This document shows positions 13,208 to 23,868 of a stretch of DNA of 64,000 bases, one piece after another. The notes under the pieces are model-generated. The model searched no databases, was not told where the DNA came from, and worked only from the letters and a program-made list of their open reading frames with translations. This DNA comes from Nannobrachium achirus (taxonomy: Eukaryota > Chordata > Actinopteri > Myctophiformes > Myctophidae). A program made the translations under genes and the position numbers. Each line of letters starts with the position of its first letter. Positions within the stretch are counted from its first letter, which is position 1. Where the stretch lies: positions 10,442,583 to 10,506,582 of the forward strand of contig OY997655.1 of the NCBI GenBank assembly GCA_963921795.1, read 5' to 3'.

Positions 13208-13362
13208 TTAAATATTTTATTAGACAAAAATGTGCAATCTTTTCAAATGGGGGTCTGTAGAGTGAATGCTAACCCTAGCCCTTTCCGTATGTTGTGGCCT
13301 TCGACTTGGTACCTTAGACAGGGCAGAATTAGGACAATAATAGGAATAATAGGACGATAGCA

Positions 13363-13905
13363 ACTTGCAATGGGCCTGGTGTACAAGATACACTACATGT
13401 ATCCTTTAAGGACGTCCACAATTACAACACCAGAGGCATTACCACAGATCAACCCAGAGTCAACTCAAACAAAGGGTCAAACTCATTATTCTGCTATACC
13501 ACCAAAATGTGGAACGCCTTACCGAAGGCCTTAAAGGAGTGTGGTTCCCTAGCGTCCTTTAAAATCACACTGAAAAACCACTTACAGGTGGCAGCCGTTC
13601 ACAACTGGCAATAACAAACCTAGCCCAGCATTACCCTCCCCTGACCCTTCTTTGTTTGTACCGACTGTATAAATTGTTTTGCACTATTCTTTTTTCCTAT
13701 TTTTTTTCCTGACTATATCTACTGCATAGTACTGTGTTCTAACCGTCTGTCATTCAATGTTATATGAGATACTTCAATGGTTTCCTGTGTAAATAAGCCA
13801 TGTGCTTTCGGTCTCTGTTAGTTGACCTTGTACCAGTGAACTGTACCATCATGAAACTGTACTTTTTTATGGAAACTTCTAATAAAGTCTTCAATCAATC
13901 AATCT
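13363..13905 (+). mobile_element. 5'-truncated non-LTR retrotransposon 3' end
   Basis: It encodes a degraded reverse-transcriptase C-terminus (MGLVYKIHY, then KMWNALPKAL in another frame) and ends with TCAATCAATCAATC. It matches 27632-28202 but has lost an internal segment near 13400. It shares its flanks with that copy, so it was present before the spacer duplicated. Confidence 0.75.
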
Positions 13906-14340
13906 GCAGCTGAAACCTGAGAACAATAGCCACACATTAGCCAGAAAACAGAAACTCCAGATGTAAATGTAGTCTTTGACATGTTAAAGTGTGTCTCCAC
14001 CCCCGAGAAGACACTGTTCTGTTTACAATCTAATTTAAGCTATATTGTCATGCACTGTAAACCTTGTCTCTCCAAGTTTCTAATGTGTATGTTTTTTTTA
14101 TTCCCTCTGTAAAGCCCTGCTTCAAAAAGAAAAGAAAAAAACTAAAAACACAGATCTACAACCACAGAACGCCTCCAGATCGGCTCTATTTAAATCATTT
14201 TTTTAATGTATAGATACAAAACTAACGGTTTTGGACATTTGTAGTGTTTTCCACCCTACAAAATAAAAGACCAAAATATTTGTCTAGTCAAAGAATGTAT
14301 TTTGTATGGGAGAGTTTAAATGCATTCAAATGTGCATGGA
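13906..14340. other. Spacer upstream of ZnfD
   Basis: AT-rich DNA homologous to 28203-28560. No ORF, RNA gene or element was recognised. Confidence 0.5.
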
Positions 14341-14374
14341 GTGTTCATCTATTGGCCAGTTTATATCTATTGTT

Positions 14375-14507
14375 GCCCCACTCCCTCCTCTGATTGGTCC
14401 GTCAGACTCACAGTTGAGTATTTAGCAGCGCTCTGTTTATGTTTGGTCACACTTTAGTCTCTGCAAGTTGTTAAGGGCTGAACTAAACTACAAGCTAGCT
14501 TTGAGAA
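14375..14507 (+). promoter_or_regulatory. ZnfD promoter and 5'UTR
   Basis: CCCCACTCCCTCCT (one change in the CACCC motif relative to ZnfB) and a reverse CCAAT box at 14393-14397, 115 bp before the ATG. Confidence 0.55.
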
Positions 14508-14676
14508 ATGGCTTTACTACAAACACTGAAGTCCTTGGTCAATGAGCGACTATCTGCAGCTGCTGAAGAGATACTTGGGACCGTTGGACAAATTGCAACA
14601 GAGTACGAGGACGAAGCTTTGTACTTGAAGCAAGAAATTGACCGCCAAAGCAGACTACTGGATATATACAGAGCAG
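14508..14676 (+). CDS. ZnfD exon 1
   Basis: 56 codons plus one base. One visible difference from ZnfB is Ala for Val (QIATEYED). Donor CAG|GTTGGT; the splice to 15449 restores a GAC codon across a 772-bp intron. Confidence 0.87.
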
Positions 14677-15448
14677 GTTGGTACAATTACTAAAACAATC
14701 TCTTTCACATTCTCGTAAGAGAAAGAGTGTCAGAGTTAATAATATGTTTAACTGTATTCAATTATAGTGAGATCACACACTGTGGTTATCCATGGTGAGT
14801 TATTTGTGAAGATTAGTTATAGTTAAGCCATGTTAATTCCTCACTTGTTGTCTGGGCTCAACACTAATTTGCACAATAGTTTTCTCTGTTAACATAACCA
14901 GGCAAACAGCATCACAGAATGTACCTCTAATAGTGCTATGTTGTTTTTGTCATGTTTCAAACAAAGGTGATGTATGCGCTGTCATCTAAAGTATATGAAC
15001 ATACTAGTGGGCCCATCAACCTTGTGCCTTTGAAAACATTTCAAAGGTGATGAATGTGCTGCTAGTAAATAAAACAGTATAGCATATTCATGGTTGCCAG
15101 TGGTACATTGAGACAAACAAAACGACTGTAGCTGATAAACTCAATAATATGTGTGATTTAGATTTGGTGATGTACAATGCTAGCAATGATCCTAGTGGCC
15201 ACAATTCAGTTTAGGGTGATCATTGCCATTGTTTGAGAGCGTTTCCAAGTTCCATGACAGTGGTTAACTAAATTACAGTAGCTGCATCCTATAATAAATA
15301 TACAGACATTTACATATCTTGCTAATTAAAAAGTGAATATCATTCACACTAGAAACACAACCATGGTCAGAACAAGTCAGATGTGGTTCCAACAAAAGAA
15401 GAAGTTACCCCAGTTTAATAGTTCTATCTCATGTTATCTTTTTTCTAG

Positions 15449-16485
15449 ACATCCTGCGACTCCCTTTGTGTAAAGAGGTGGTTTACCCTGGACAGCAGAA
15501 TATGAACTCCAGTCTGGTCCAGGAGGAACCACATCCTCTACAGATTAAAGAGGAACAAGAGGAGCTGCTTCTAAGACCAGACGAGGGGTTGACATTACTA
15601 GCAGTGAAAAGGGAAGATGACAGTGAAAACAGAGAGACAGTGCCTGTAACCATCACCTCAGCTGAACACATGAAAACGGAAACTGATGTAGATGAATGTC
15701 CACCACAACCAACTAGTGGTGACACTGAAGACAGTGATGAGTGGGAGGAGACCAAACAATACCAGACAGCTTTAAACACACTGGAATCACACACAGCCCA
15801 AAATATGGAAGGACAAAGACTGCCGTTGAGTACAAATCTGACCCAGGACCCGAAATCACCAAAACAAACTAAGTGTCACACAGAGAAGAAATACCTTGAT
15901 TGTAAAGACTGTGGCAAGATGTTTAATTGTAAGGGCACTCTGAAGGTTCACACAAGGATTCATACAGGGGAATACACTTTTAAGTGTACAGTTTGTGGTA
16001 AAGGATGTAGTCGAATGAGCCATCTAAAAATACACATGCAGACACACACAGGTGAAAAGCCTTTTACTTGTAAAGTTTGTGGCAAAGGTTGTCGTGAAAA
16101 GAGTGCTCTGAAAACTCATATGATGATTCATACAGGGGAAATGCCCTTTACATGTGCAGTGTGTGGCAAAGGTTGTCGTCAGAAGAACAGTCTGGAAACA
16201 CACATGAGAACTCACACGGGTGAAAAGCCCTTTGCTTGTACAGTATGTGGAAAAGGCTGCATTCACATGCAGCATCTAAAAAATCACATGATGACTCATA
16301 CAGGGGAAAAACCATTTACTTGCACCGTTTGTGGCAAAGGCTTTGGTAAAGACAGTAATCTAAAACAACACATGCAGACACATGCAGGGGAGAGGCCCTA
16401 TATTTGCACAATTTGTGGAAAAGGCTATACTAGAAGAACTAATCTGAAAATACACATGAGGAATCATACATTGGGGGAACAATAA
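15449..16485 (+). CDS. ZnfD exon 2: intact seven-finger gene
   Basis: Joined product is 401 residues. The tether is like ZnfB but lacks a short block before the acidic segment ([11 protein letters not shown]). Seven C2H2 fingers follow. Fingers 2-5 have Cys at the core Phe position; finger 7 has Tyr. Linkers include TGEYTF, TGEMPF and AGERPY. The 5' part through finger 2 is close to ZnfC, while fingers 3-7 and all downstream sequence are nearly identical to ZnfF, so the gene is a recombinant with a junction near 16055-16085. The stop TAA lies inside AATAAA (16481-16486). Likely a nuclear DNA-binding regulator; target unknown. Confidence 0.9.
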
Positions 16486-16492
16486 ACCTCTA

Positions 16493-16543
16493 GGCTATAC
16501 TAAAACAAGTTATCTGACAATGCACATGCAGAGTCATACGTAA
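16493..16543 (+). pseudogene. Terminal-finger relic behind ZnfD
   Basis: Half finger (GYTKTSYLT, then MQSHT and TAA) eight bases after the ZnfD stop, with a second AACAATAAACC tail. It looks like the end of another family member joined on by unequal exchange. The same relic follows ZnfF. Confidence 0.65.
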
Positions 16544-16789
16544 GGGGGAACAATAAACCTGCTTAGGGAACCTTTCTACAAACCCTGCCAAATACAAATG
16601 CTGTCTATGTCTATGACAAATATGACCATTGTAGGATATTCATGAATATGCATACAATATCCTAATTGAGCAACGTCTGCTCTTTTTTTACTCGCTGTTT
16701 GTTAGGCCTGTCAAATGATTATGATATCCATTGTGTCCAATTGTGTTTTGTAAAGGCAAGTGTTTATTACCTGGAACTTTTTTTCTTAA

Positions 16790-16795
16790 AATAAA
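16790..16795 (+). promoter_or_regulatory. Likely poly(A) signal of ZnfD
   Basis: AATAAA in CTTAAAATAAATGTTTCAC, followed by a T/GT-rich stretch. The same element follows ZnfE (25699) and ZnfF (32320). Confidence 0.5.
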
Positions 16796-16854
16796 TGTTT
16801 CACAGCTGGTTCTTTTTCTGTGTACATCATTTCAGCATCATTTCAGTGTAGCGC

Positions 16855-16965
16855 AGAAAAAGGTTTACGTGGGAGACAATGGAAGATGGAATAAAGTGTG
16901 ACCAGTACTATAGTCTGGTTAGGAGACAATGGAAGATGGAATAAAGTGTGACCAGTACTATAGTA
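16855..16965. repeat. Minisatellite, two units
   Basis: Two units of the GGAGACAATGGAAGATGG minisatellite described at 1815. The homologous copy is at 32390-32505. Confidence 0.65.
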
Positions 16966-18150
16966 TGGTTGTCCTGATGGAAAACCAGCCTTGAAGATTG
17001 CACACCCAGTATCCCAGAATGGTTGTGCACTGACTGACATTGAGTGTTTGGATTATACACAGAGTTATGCAATGAGAACCCAGGTCTTTGGGACATGCAA
17101 AAATCTGTATCCCAGTCCCTGATTGGATTAGTGGAATGAGAACTATTGATACTATTCACCACATGTTTGTCATGCATGGATTGTAACTCCTTCCCTCCTG
17201 CATTGGCAGCTCAATGTTAGATTTAAGAGGCTGCATAAACTACCTAGAGGAAGTTGATGGGTTTTCTCTCCACTGCCACAGAACATGAACAGAAACACTC
17301 TCAGTTACCTGGAGATAGATTTTCACACCAAAGGTGTTCCTTGTTATTTAAACCAATACAAAAATTACATGACATATGGCCCAAGTGTCTGCCACCAAAA
17401 CTATGGGAGGAGCAGTGTGGCGCAGCAAAAAAAGGTTACTTAGAAAGAGACACTAGGGACCATTGGACAAATTGTAAGATAAAGAGTTTCTGAGGCAATA
17501 ATATGTGGTTTAACTGTATTCAATTATAGTGAGATCACACACCATGGTTGTAATATCCATGGTGAGTTATTTGTGGGGATTAGTTCTAGTTAAATCATGT
17601 TAATTCCTCCATTGTGGTCTGGGCTTGAAAAAAAAAAACCTTGAATAGTTTTCTCTGTTAATAAACAGCCTCTCAGCATGTATAGATATTTATCAGTCAG
17701 GTGTATTTTACATTGTGATTGCTAAAATCTGTACTGTATGTGCATTCATTTCCTTTCTTTAGACCACACATACTACCACTACTGCCAAGTGCCTGTCATG
17801 CTATTGTGCTGCATATTCCAAGTAAAGCTATTGATCTGAGACTGCATCCTAGTGTTTTGTGTGGACAAACCAAGGCGAACACTGCCAACCCTGAACCAGT
17901 CCTTCCCTCCCTTTCACTATCCCTATTTTACAGCCTATGTTTGCCTATAGGTTTCAACCCTTCATTGAGCAACTCCATGAAATAAAAATTAAAAAACTAT
18001 TACAGAAAAGGTATGCGATTTGATGCTTTTTTTTAATGGAGGAGTGAGAACAGGGTATGGGCGGGATGGCTGCTATCTTTAACGATGTTCTGAGTTTTTT
18101 TTCTTGCAGCGTGTGGTATAGATTGTATGGCCAAAACTATGTTTTGCCCC
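16966..18150. other. ZnfD 3' flank, start of long duplicated segment
   Basis: No gene supported. 16966-17314 matches 32506-32852. The stretch 17315-18180 is absent from the ZnfF copy, where the join lies at a GTCT repeat. 17460-17640 resembles an exon-1-proximal piece of a zinc-finger intron (GAGATCACACACCATGG), suggesting an old rearrangement. Confidence 0.5.
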
Positions 18151-18151
18151 C

Positions 18152-18207
<56 letters not shown>
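18151..18207. repeat. (CTGT)n microsatellite
   Basis: About 14 tandem CTGT units. The second copy of the segment retains only a few units at 32855-32870, where an adjacent block of about 0.9 kb is missing. Confidence 0.9.
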
Positions 18208-18212
<5 letters not shown>

Positions 18213-18578
18213 GTGTGTGTACACATTTTTTACATCCCTAAACCTTGTTTGCACATTCCCACTAGGCTGAGGAAGAAATGCCACCCTTTTTACATTGGCC
18301 TATTATAGTGCCATATCAAATTGCATTAACTGTGAAGCTGGTGTCAGTTTGAGTGCTATATGGACTTGCATTGTCATTGGGGAGCCACGCATGCTGAAAA
18401 CACGTCACTGTACTCATGATGCTGTACCACTCACCGGACAAAAACATCAACTGAATTATACTCATGCATGAAAGAGGGAAAGATATACCATGAAAGAGTT
18501 ATAGAGAGAGTGAGACAGACTGAACAGGATTGGTAACTTAAAGTAAAGACGTTTTGGGTGGGTGGTCTATCGGCTCCT

Positions 18579-18875
18579 AGGGATCAGAGCGTTGTGGCGT
18601 GTTGTGAGCTTGTAGATCGGCAATTTTTTTGGCAAAGAGATTTGGTGGAGAGTGAAAAAAAAATCAAGTATTTCTATATAAGTTATGTCCATGTCCATTT
18701 CACCAATTATGGAGGGTTTAAGTGGTACTGGATATGCAGCTCGGCAAATAAAAGTTGAATTGATCCAAGTGCGTGACGGAGGACAATTTCACGATACATT
18801 TAAATCTCCACCATACGATTATTGTGAGTGTTTTTTATCACGATAAACAATAATGACGATTATCGTCCCATCCCT
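18579..18875. mobile_element. Decayed hAT-like MITE remnant
   Basis: It contains GTTGTGAGCTTGTAGATC, the hairpin arm found in the hAT MITEs at 50114, 53186 and 63111. It ends with GATTATCGTCCCATCCCTA, a typical hAT-type terminus. The left end is unclear. The second copy is near 33250-33540. Confidence 0.4.
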
Positions 18876-18958
18876 AGTGTGTGCGTGCGTGTGTACGCGC
18901 ATGTGTGTGTGTGTGCGTGTGCGTGTGCGTGTGTGTGTGTGTGTGTGTTTGTACTTAC

Positions 18959-19055
18959 CCATGTCCAGTGAGGGGAAGGGGGTTTACTGTTGGTCTTGGT
19001 GCACTCATGAAGTCCTGAAGCATCGCCCCACATGTAGCCGTCCGTAGGCAGGCCT
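18959..19055 (-). pseudogene. tecpr1: TECPR1-like exon relic (copy 1, downstream exon)
   Basis: On the minus strand an acceptor TTGTAG and a donor GTAAGT bound an open 97-bp exon. The translation GLPTDGYMWGDASGLHECT, then PPSPHWTW, closely resembles the TECPR1 segment just before its second DysF domain (known from memory; TECPR1 binds ATG5-ATG12 and sphingomyelin at damaged lysosomes). Gly replaces the Arg seen in copy 2. Only this and one other exon of the gene are found here, and the partner exon is frameshifted, so it is a pseudogene fragment. Confidence 0.7.
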
Positions 19056-19634
19056 CTACAACACAGGAAAAAATCTTCAAGTGAGTCAACAATGACTGCA
19101 CAGTTTAAAGAACAAAAAAAAAGTTTTAACTTAAGTTGGTTTAAGGACAACTTTGTTTTTTTTTACAACAAGGGTTCATATTTTAGATTGTAATTAGAGA
19201 AAAGAATAGATGAGTGTTAACATGTTTTCATTTACTTCTTTCTATTGTTTTATCCATTTTAGAGTGTTTGATTTCAGTGGGCGGGGGCATGCGTGCAAGT
19301 GGCTAAATATGTCTTTTTAGACACAATGAGCCGACACATTCTTTATTATTTACAGCAACACTACTAGCCCCCATAAGTCACACCTAACCATGAAAGGAAA
19401 CCATGCGGTGCATGTAGGGGATGGGCTTATTGTGTCTAAAAAGACACCCCAAACAACTGAAGTCAAACTCTCTAAAATGGCTAAACGTTAGAAAGCAGTA
19501 AACGAAAACATTTTAACACTAATCTTTTCTTTTCTCTAATTACAAGCTAAAATATGAACCCTTGTTGTAAAAAGTTGTCCTTTAAATATTCAACCTTTCA
19601 CATTTTGTTTTATTTCAGCATTTCAGTACGCCAC

Positions 19635-19852
19635 CTGTTGCTGTAGCCGTTTACTGGGTTCCACATCTGGTTCTCATAGTCCGTCTGGGCGTGGATGTTG
19701 TCAGTGCTGTTGGCCAGCTCCATAGAAGCCTCCTCTGTAGTCCCCGGTGTACACCCAGGCTGTGTGGTCATAGCCAATGCCCATGCACACCACTGTGACA
19801 GCTGCTACACTCCACCACCACAGGCAGGTGGCCCCCCACATGACGCCAGAAC
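19635..19852 (-). pseudogene. tecpr1: TECPR1-like exon relic (copy 1, upstream exon, frameshifted)
   Basis: Minus-strand exon with acceptor CATAG and donor CAG|GTGGCG. One frame reads FWRHVGG and GYDHTAWVYTG; another reads ELANSTDNIHAQTD and YENQMWNPVNGYSN. Both blocks are consecutive in TECPR1, so at least one frameshift separates them. A one-base gain near 19798 relative to copy 2 adds a second. The exon phase fits the exon at 18959-19055. Confidence 0.72.
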
Positions 19853-19873
19853 CTATGGTACAGAGCAGCAGAA

Positions 19874-20056
19874 CAGTGGTTTTTAAACTTTGTCATTTGA
19901 AGATCTCCACTTAATATTGACAGTGTACAAATGGAACCAAATGGACCCGCTATAGGGTTTCATTTGTACACTGTCAAAGTTACAGACTTGTAAGGGTCAA
20001 TTTAGACCCCCTAAAGGAGCCTAGAGAGTCCCTGAAATCCACTTTGAGAACCACTG
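19874..20056. mobile_element. hAT-type MITE (CAGTGGTTTTTAAA / TTTGAGAACCACTG)
   Basis: Terminal inverted repeats CAGTGGTTTTTAAA and TTTGAGAACCACTG. Flanks CAGCAGAA and CAGTAGAG are a possible degenerate 8-bp duplication. An internal near-palindrome around GACCCGCTATAGGG contains GTACAAATG/CATTTGTAC arms. In the second segment copy this MITE is split by a 2.3-kb insertion. Confidence 0.65.
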
Positions 20057-21429
20057 CAGTAGAGTACAGAAGAGCTTTACAAAAAAACAAAAAAAAAAAG
20101 AAGGAATTATCCGAATACATTTTTATTGACAAAGCAACTACTATCAAAACAGGTAGCCTATCAAAGTAATGTGTTTCTGACCTACAGTTTATTGCTGCAT
20201 TGGGGCTTAAAATATGTGTCCATGATTTTAGCTATGTATTGTTAATTCTCTATTGCATCTTACATCATCAACCTCTTCACAAATACTGAGGGTGAGATGC
20301 GACCTCGCGCTGAGACTGACATAATATGTCCATACTGTATATGGGCATTCCCAGATATAGGATTAATATTGATGACATCGGGGATCTCCATATATGGGCA
20401 TAAAGGGGAGTAGATTATCGCAACGGTAGGTCGCATTTACTATGAAAACCTGCAGCTCCTGTGCGTCCGTCCGTCTGTAAGTCAGTCAGTCACGCGTCAT
20501 GTCACGCTCCATATATGGTCAAGAAAGACACAAAGTTGTCATGGGCAGTAGTGGTGCAGTGGTTAATTGAATGCACATGTTGAGAGAAGACACATAAAAA
20601 CTCATATTCACGTACTGTAGATCAACTCTTCTCCATAATCTCTTAATGTGTGCCTATTGAGATAAGATAGAGTACGATAATATATAAGATTTCATTGATC
20701 TCTGTGGGTAAATTCAGGTGACGTAGCAACAACAGCAGTAAGAATGAAACATGATATGTACAGGTAAGAGTAGAGGCATAAGAATATGTTAGAAAAATAA
20801 CAATTACAAATATACTTGGAGTCTGACCTTAGACATGTGCACTTTGTCTGAGTTATTTACAATATTTCCTTTCAATAACATAGTAGTATGTAGAATCTAT
20901 CACCTGGGAATATATACGTGAATATACAGTGCATCTATTGCCCATGAATTGATATTTGAGACTGTAAATGATTTAAAGTGCCAGCCAGCCTTCAACAGTG
21001 GGGATCTGGATAAAATATGCACAGGTATATATTTTGCACACACACACACAACCTGAATAGAGCATTACCCTGTCACACACACGCATGCACAGATATCCCC
21101 ACAGGAGAGTCATGCTCTTAGAATTTGAGGTCCTAATCAAAGTGTCTTTGGAGCCTTCTCACCGCATGCACACGCATATGCATAAATGCACGCAAGCAAG
21201 CACACAACACAGTGTCATTACTCTCATTGACCAGTTAAAGCGTGGCTGTGTAACTGTCCAGTTCTTTCCTTTCAGCACTGGACAGCTCCATACATTTCAG
21301 CACCAAGACCCAGTGAACAGTTCCCCCGAAAGACAATATACTGTACATTGGCAGAATATCTGAGCACGGTAAATGACCCAAAACCTAGGAAAGTCTTGAC
21401 TAGGTACAGACCCAGCGAACACAGCCTAA
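20057..21429. other. Duplicated segment, non-coding
   Basis: Matches 37343-38933 minus the SINE there. No gene seen. 20640-20730 contains a degraded TTTCATTGATCTCTGTGGG piece, common at the ends of fish retroposons. A CA run is near 21040. Confidence 0.5.
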
Positions 21430-21751
21430 AGCCCTTTGCACACAGGACAGTTGCGTTTCTTCCGTTTGCTGTATGAATAAAACGCATTGGATTTGGTGTG
21501 CAATGCTGTGCGGAATCTGCGCTGCGGATCCCAAAAGGAGTCATAAAAGGAGTGATGAGTTTTTTACCGCATGCGACAAGACGCACAAATCGAACTGGTT
21601 TAGACTGAGAGAAAAACGCACGGCCAAGCCACTCGCACGGCTAATTCGGATCCGGTGTGCATGAGGTCATAGAGAATAATTCTTTTCTTTAAAAAAAAAT
21701 GAAATTGTCCGTTTTATCCGTGCGGATAAACGCGCCTGTGTGCAAAGGGCT
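21430..21751. mobile_element. TWA-type MITE, copy 1
   Basis: Ends AGCCCTTTGCACACAGG and CCTGTGTGCAAAGGGCT are inverted repeats, flanked by TAA and TTA. A third copy at 42181-42506 has exact TTA on both sides, which fits PIF/Harbinger-like elements. Internal AAAACGCATTGGATTTGG is shared by all copies. Confidence 0.72.
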
Positions 21752-21881
21752 TTAAGGCCGCCACAGACAGACCCCACTCCCAAGGGAAGACAGGCCACTG
21801 CACACAAAATGTGGTAGAAACAGAGCTACCCCCTCTAATCACCTGCCCACTACAACAATCAGAGTCACATACTTCCCACAG

Positions 21882-22058
21882 AATACACACACCCAAAGTG
21901 AGTTTGAAAACATGACCAATGACAAAACACTCCATACCTACTGGGAGAAATACAACAATGTACGAACAAAGCAGCAAGATTTGCGAACTGTTAAAAGAAG
22001 GCTAGAGACTGGAACACAACCACCATATAAGGACTACAAACCATTGACTGACATCTAG
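21882..22058 (+). other. Conserved small ORF of unknown identity, copy 1
   Basis: An acceptor-like TTCCCACAG precedes 58 open codons ending in TAG. The protein end (KYNNVRTKQQDLRTVKRRL, then PPYKDYKPLTDI) is rich in Lys and Arg. The second copy at 39668-39844 keeps the same frame and protein. I do not recognise it; it may be the last exon of a host gene carried along in the duplication, or chance. Confidence 0.3.
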
Positions 22059-22572
22059 ACCTACCGCACACACAGTATGAAACAGAGCTGCTACCTTTAA
22101 ACACAGTTTTTGTATACTATTTTTAAATCATATTGAGGGAAAAATGCTACTATTTGCTTCAAAAGCTTGTATATCCTGTAGATAACTGATGACCAAAGTG
22201 GTTGAGGTTTCTATAGAGACAGACCACACAGGTTCATTGTTCAGCTTTATCTTCATATAATTGGTCCTCACTAATGCTCATAAGCTTGCAAATGTTACAT
22301 GTACTCACTCTGCATCTCATTGGTGGGCTTTGGACAGTTCAGAAACCTGCCTAACAATGACATCGCCAATGGGGATTTCAAGCTAATAGAAACTAGTATT
22401 TCTATTCCTGGAAAGTTAGTATGCTGAAATAGAAGCCATTGTTCTTGCATTAATTATAATAAAATAAAAATAAAAATTAATCTTGTTCGAGATGATGACC
22501 AAACCTGCCCACTGATGTTGTTACTGGTAGGCAGGTTTCTGAACTGTCCACAGCCCTCCTCTGAGACACAGA

Positions 22573-23088
22573 GGCCCTCATTTATCAACGTGGTGCAGAT
22601 AAAAATTTGGGTGTACACCGAAATTTAGGGAAGTCTAGACACCAAAAGTATTCATGGCAGTGACTTGTGTCATTCATGCCGGCTGCAGTGCTATAGCCTC
22701 CTTGTCAAAGATTGTACCGTTGGTTAATCCCACGTTTCCACTGTCAAAGACTGCTGTGTAAACCAAAATGCTGCTGTTCCAAGTAGCCTAGTTGCGTGTG
22801 TAGGTGTGTGCGTGCGTGCGTGCATGTGTGCGTGGTCTGTGTGGGACGCGGACATGGAAGTTGTTAGGTCGTATTCAGGTTGTTCTGGTCGTAAAATCGG
22901 GCCGTTTCAAGAATAATTAAGGGCGTGTTATTTAAATTTCAGCCTGCGCATTTATCAATGCTGGGATCAAATGTAGGCCAGGTGTGTCTGTTTAGGACGT
23001 GTTCGTAAATGCCACGCAAACGTTGCCCTACGCAAAATTTGGTGAAAAAAATAGACCGTTTTTTACACTCCATTGATAAATGAGGGCC
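22573..23088. mobile_element. MITE present only in copy 1 (GGCCCTCATTTATCAA ends)
   Basis: GGCCCTCATTTATCAA at the left and TTGATAAATGAGGGCC at the right are perfect 16-bp inverted repeats. The paralogous site at about 40670 reads straight through (GACACAGTGAATAA). Flanking AGA on both sides suggests a short target duplication. No coding capacity is seen. Confidence 0.8.
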
Positions 23089-23382
23089 AGAGTGAATAGA
23101 TAGAATTGACACCATCTTATTTGTGAGCATTAGGTTGAAAATGGTTTGAAGTGACCCTTTGTTTACATAGACATGATGAATGGAGCTTGTGGAACAAAAC
23201 AGCAGCGTCAACGATGGATGTTTGACCAGGACAAGTCAAGTGAGACGTCACCCTGACAGCAGCTGAAAGAGCACAGCTGCTGCAGTAGACTGTCTGTCAA
23301 CCCTCCTCCTGGATTATTACTGTCAATGACACCATAGTTCCACAGGGAGACACCATCAGCACCTCATTGACACCTCAGAAAC

Positions 23383-23383
<1 letters not shown>

Positions 23384-23447
<64 letters not shown>

Positions 23448-23514
23448 ACACACACACATTCATTCACATTCATTCACTCAATGAGTGAATGAGTGAATGA
23501 ATGAATGAATGAAT
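23384..23514. repeat. (TG)n, (AC)n and (GAAT)n microsatellites
   Basis: About 61 bp of TG runs into a short AC run, then a GAAT/GAGT run at about 23479-23514. The GAAT run is probably the 3' tail of the adjacent minus-strand LINE. Confidence 0.85.
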
Positions 23515-23850
23515 TTCTATTTTCGTGTCTTGTCAAAAAGACCCATCCCTTACGGGATTATAAGACACCAAACATGAATAAACAATACCACATTCCATTA
23601 TTGGAAACTGCACACAGTGCACAACAATATAAAGAAAAGAAAAGAAAATGCCAAAACAAAATAAATATACCTTAAACATATGTTTTCTTTGTCCGTTTGT
23701 CCCATGCTTTCTCTAAATATTCTGCCAGTGCAAATATCTTGTGTTCAAAAATCCAATGAAGTCTCTCTGCGTCACTTAACCATATCAAATCCAGGTTTCC
23801 ATACTTATTAAACAGTCTTTGACGTAGCTCATGATACAAAGGACAGTAGA
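23515..23850 (-). mobile_element. L2/CR1-like LINE 3' fragment next to ZnfE
   Basis: On the minus strand it encodes YCPLYHELRQRLFNKYG, then WLSDAERLHWIFEHKIFAL. This is the conserved C-terminal end of fish LINE reverse-transcriptase proteins. It is followed by a short 3'UTR and an ATTC-type tail. The fragment ends exactly where ZnfE homology starts (ACAAGCTAGC), so it replaces the family promoter. Confidence 0.7.
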
Positions 23851-23868
23851 ACAAGCTAGCTTTGAGAA

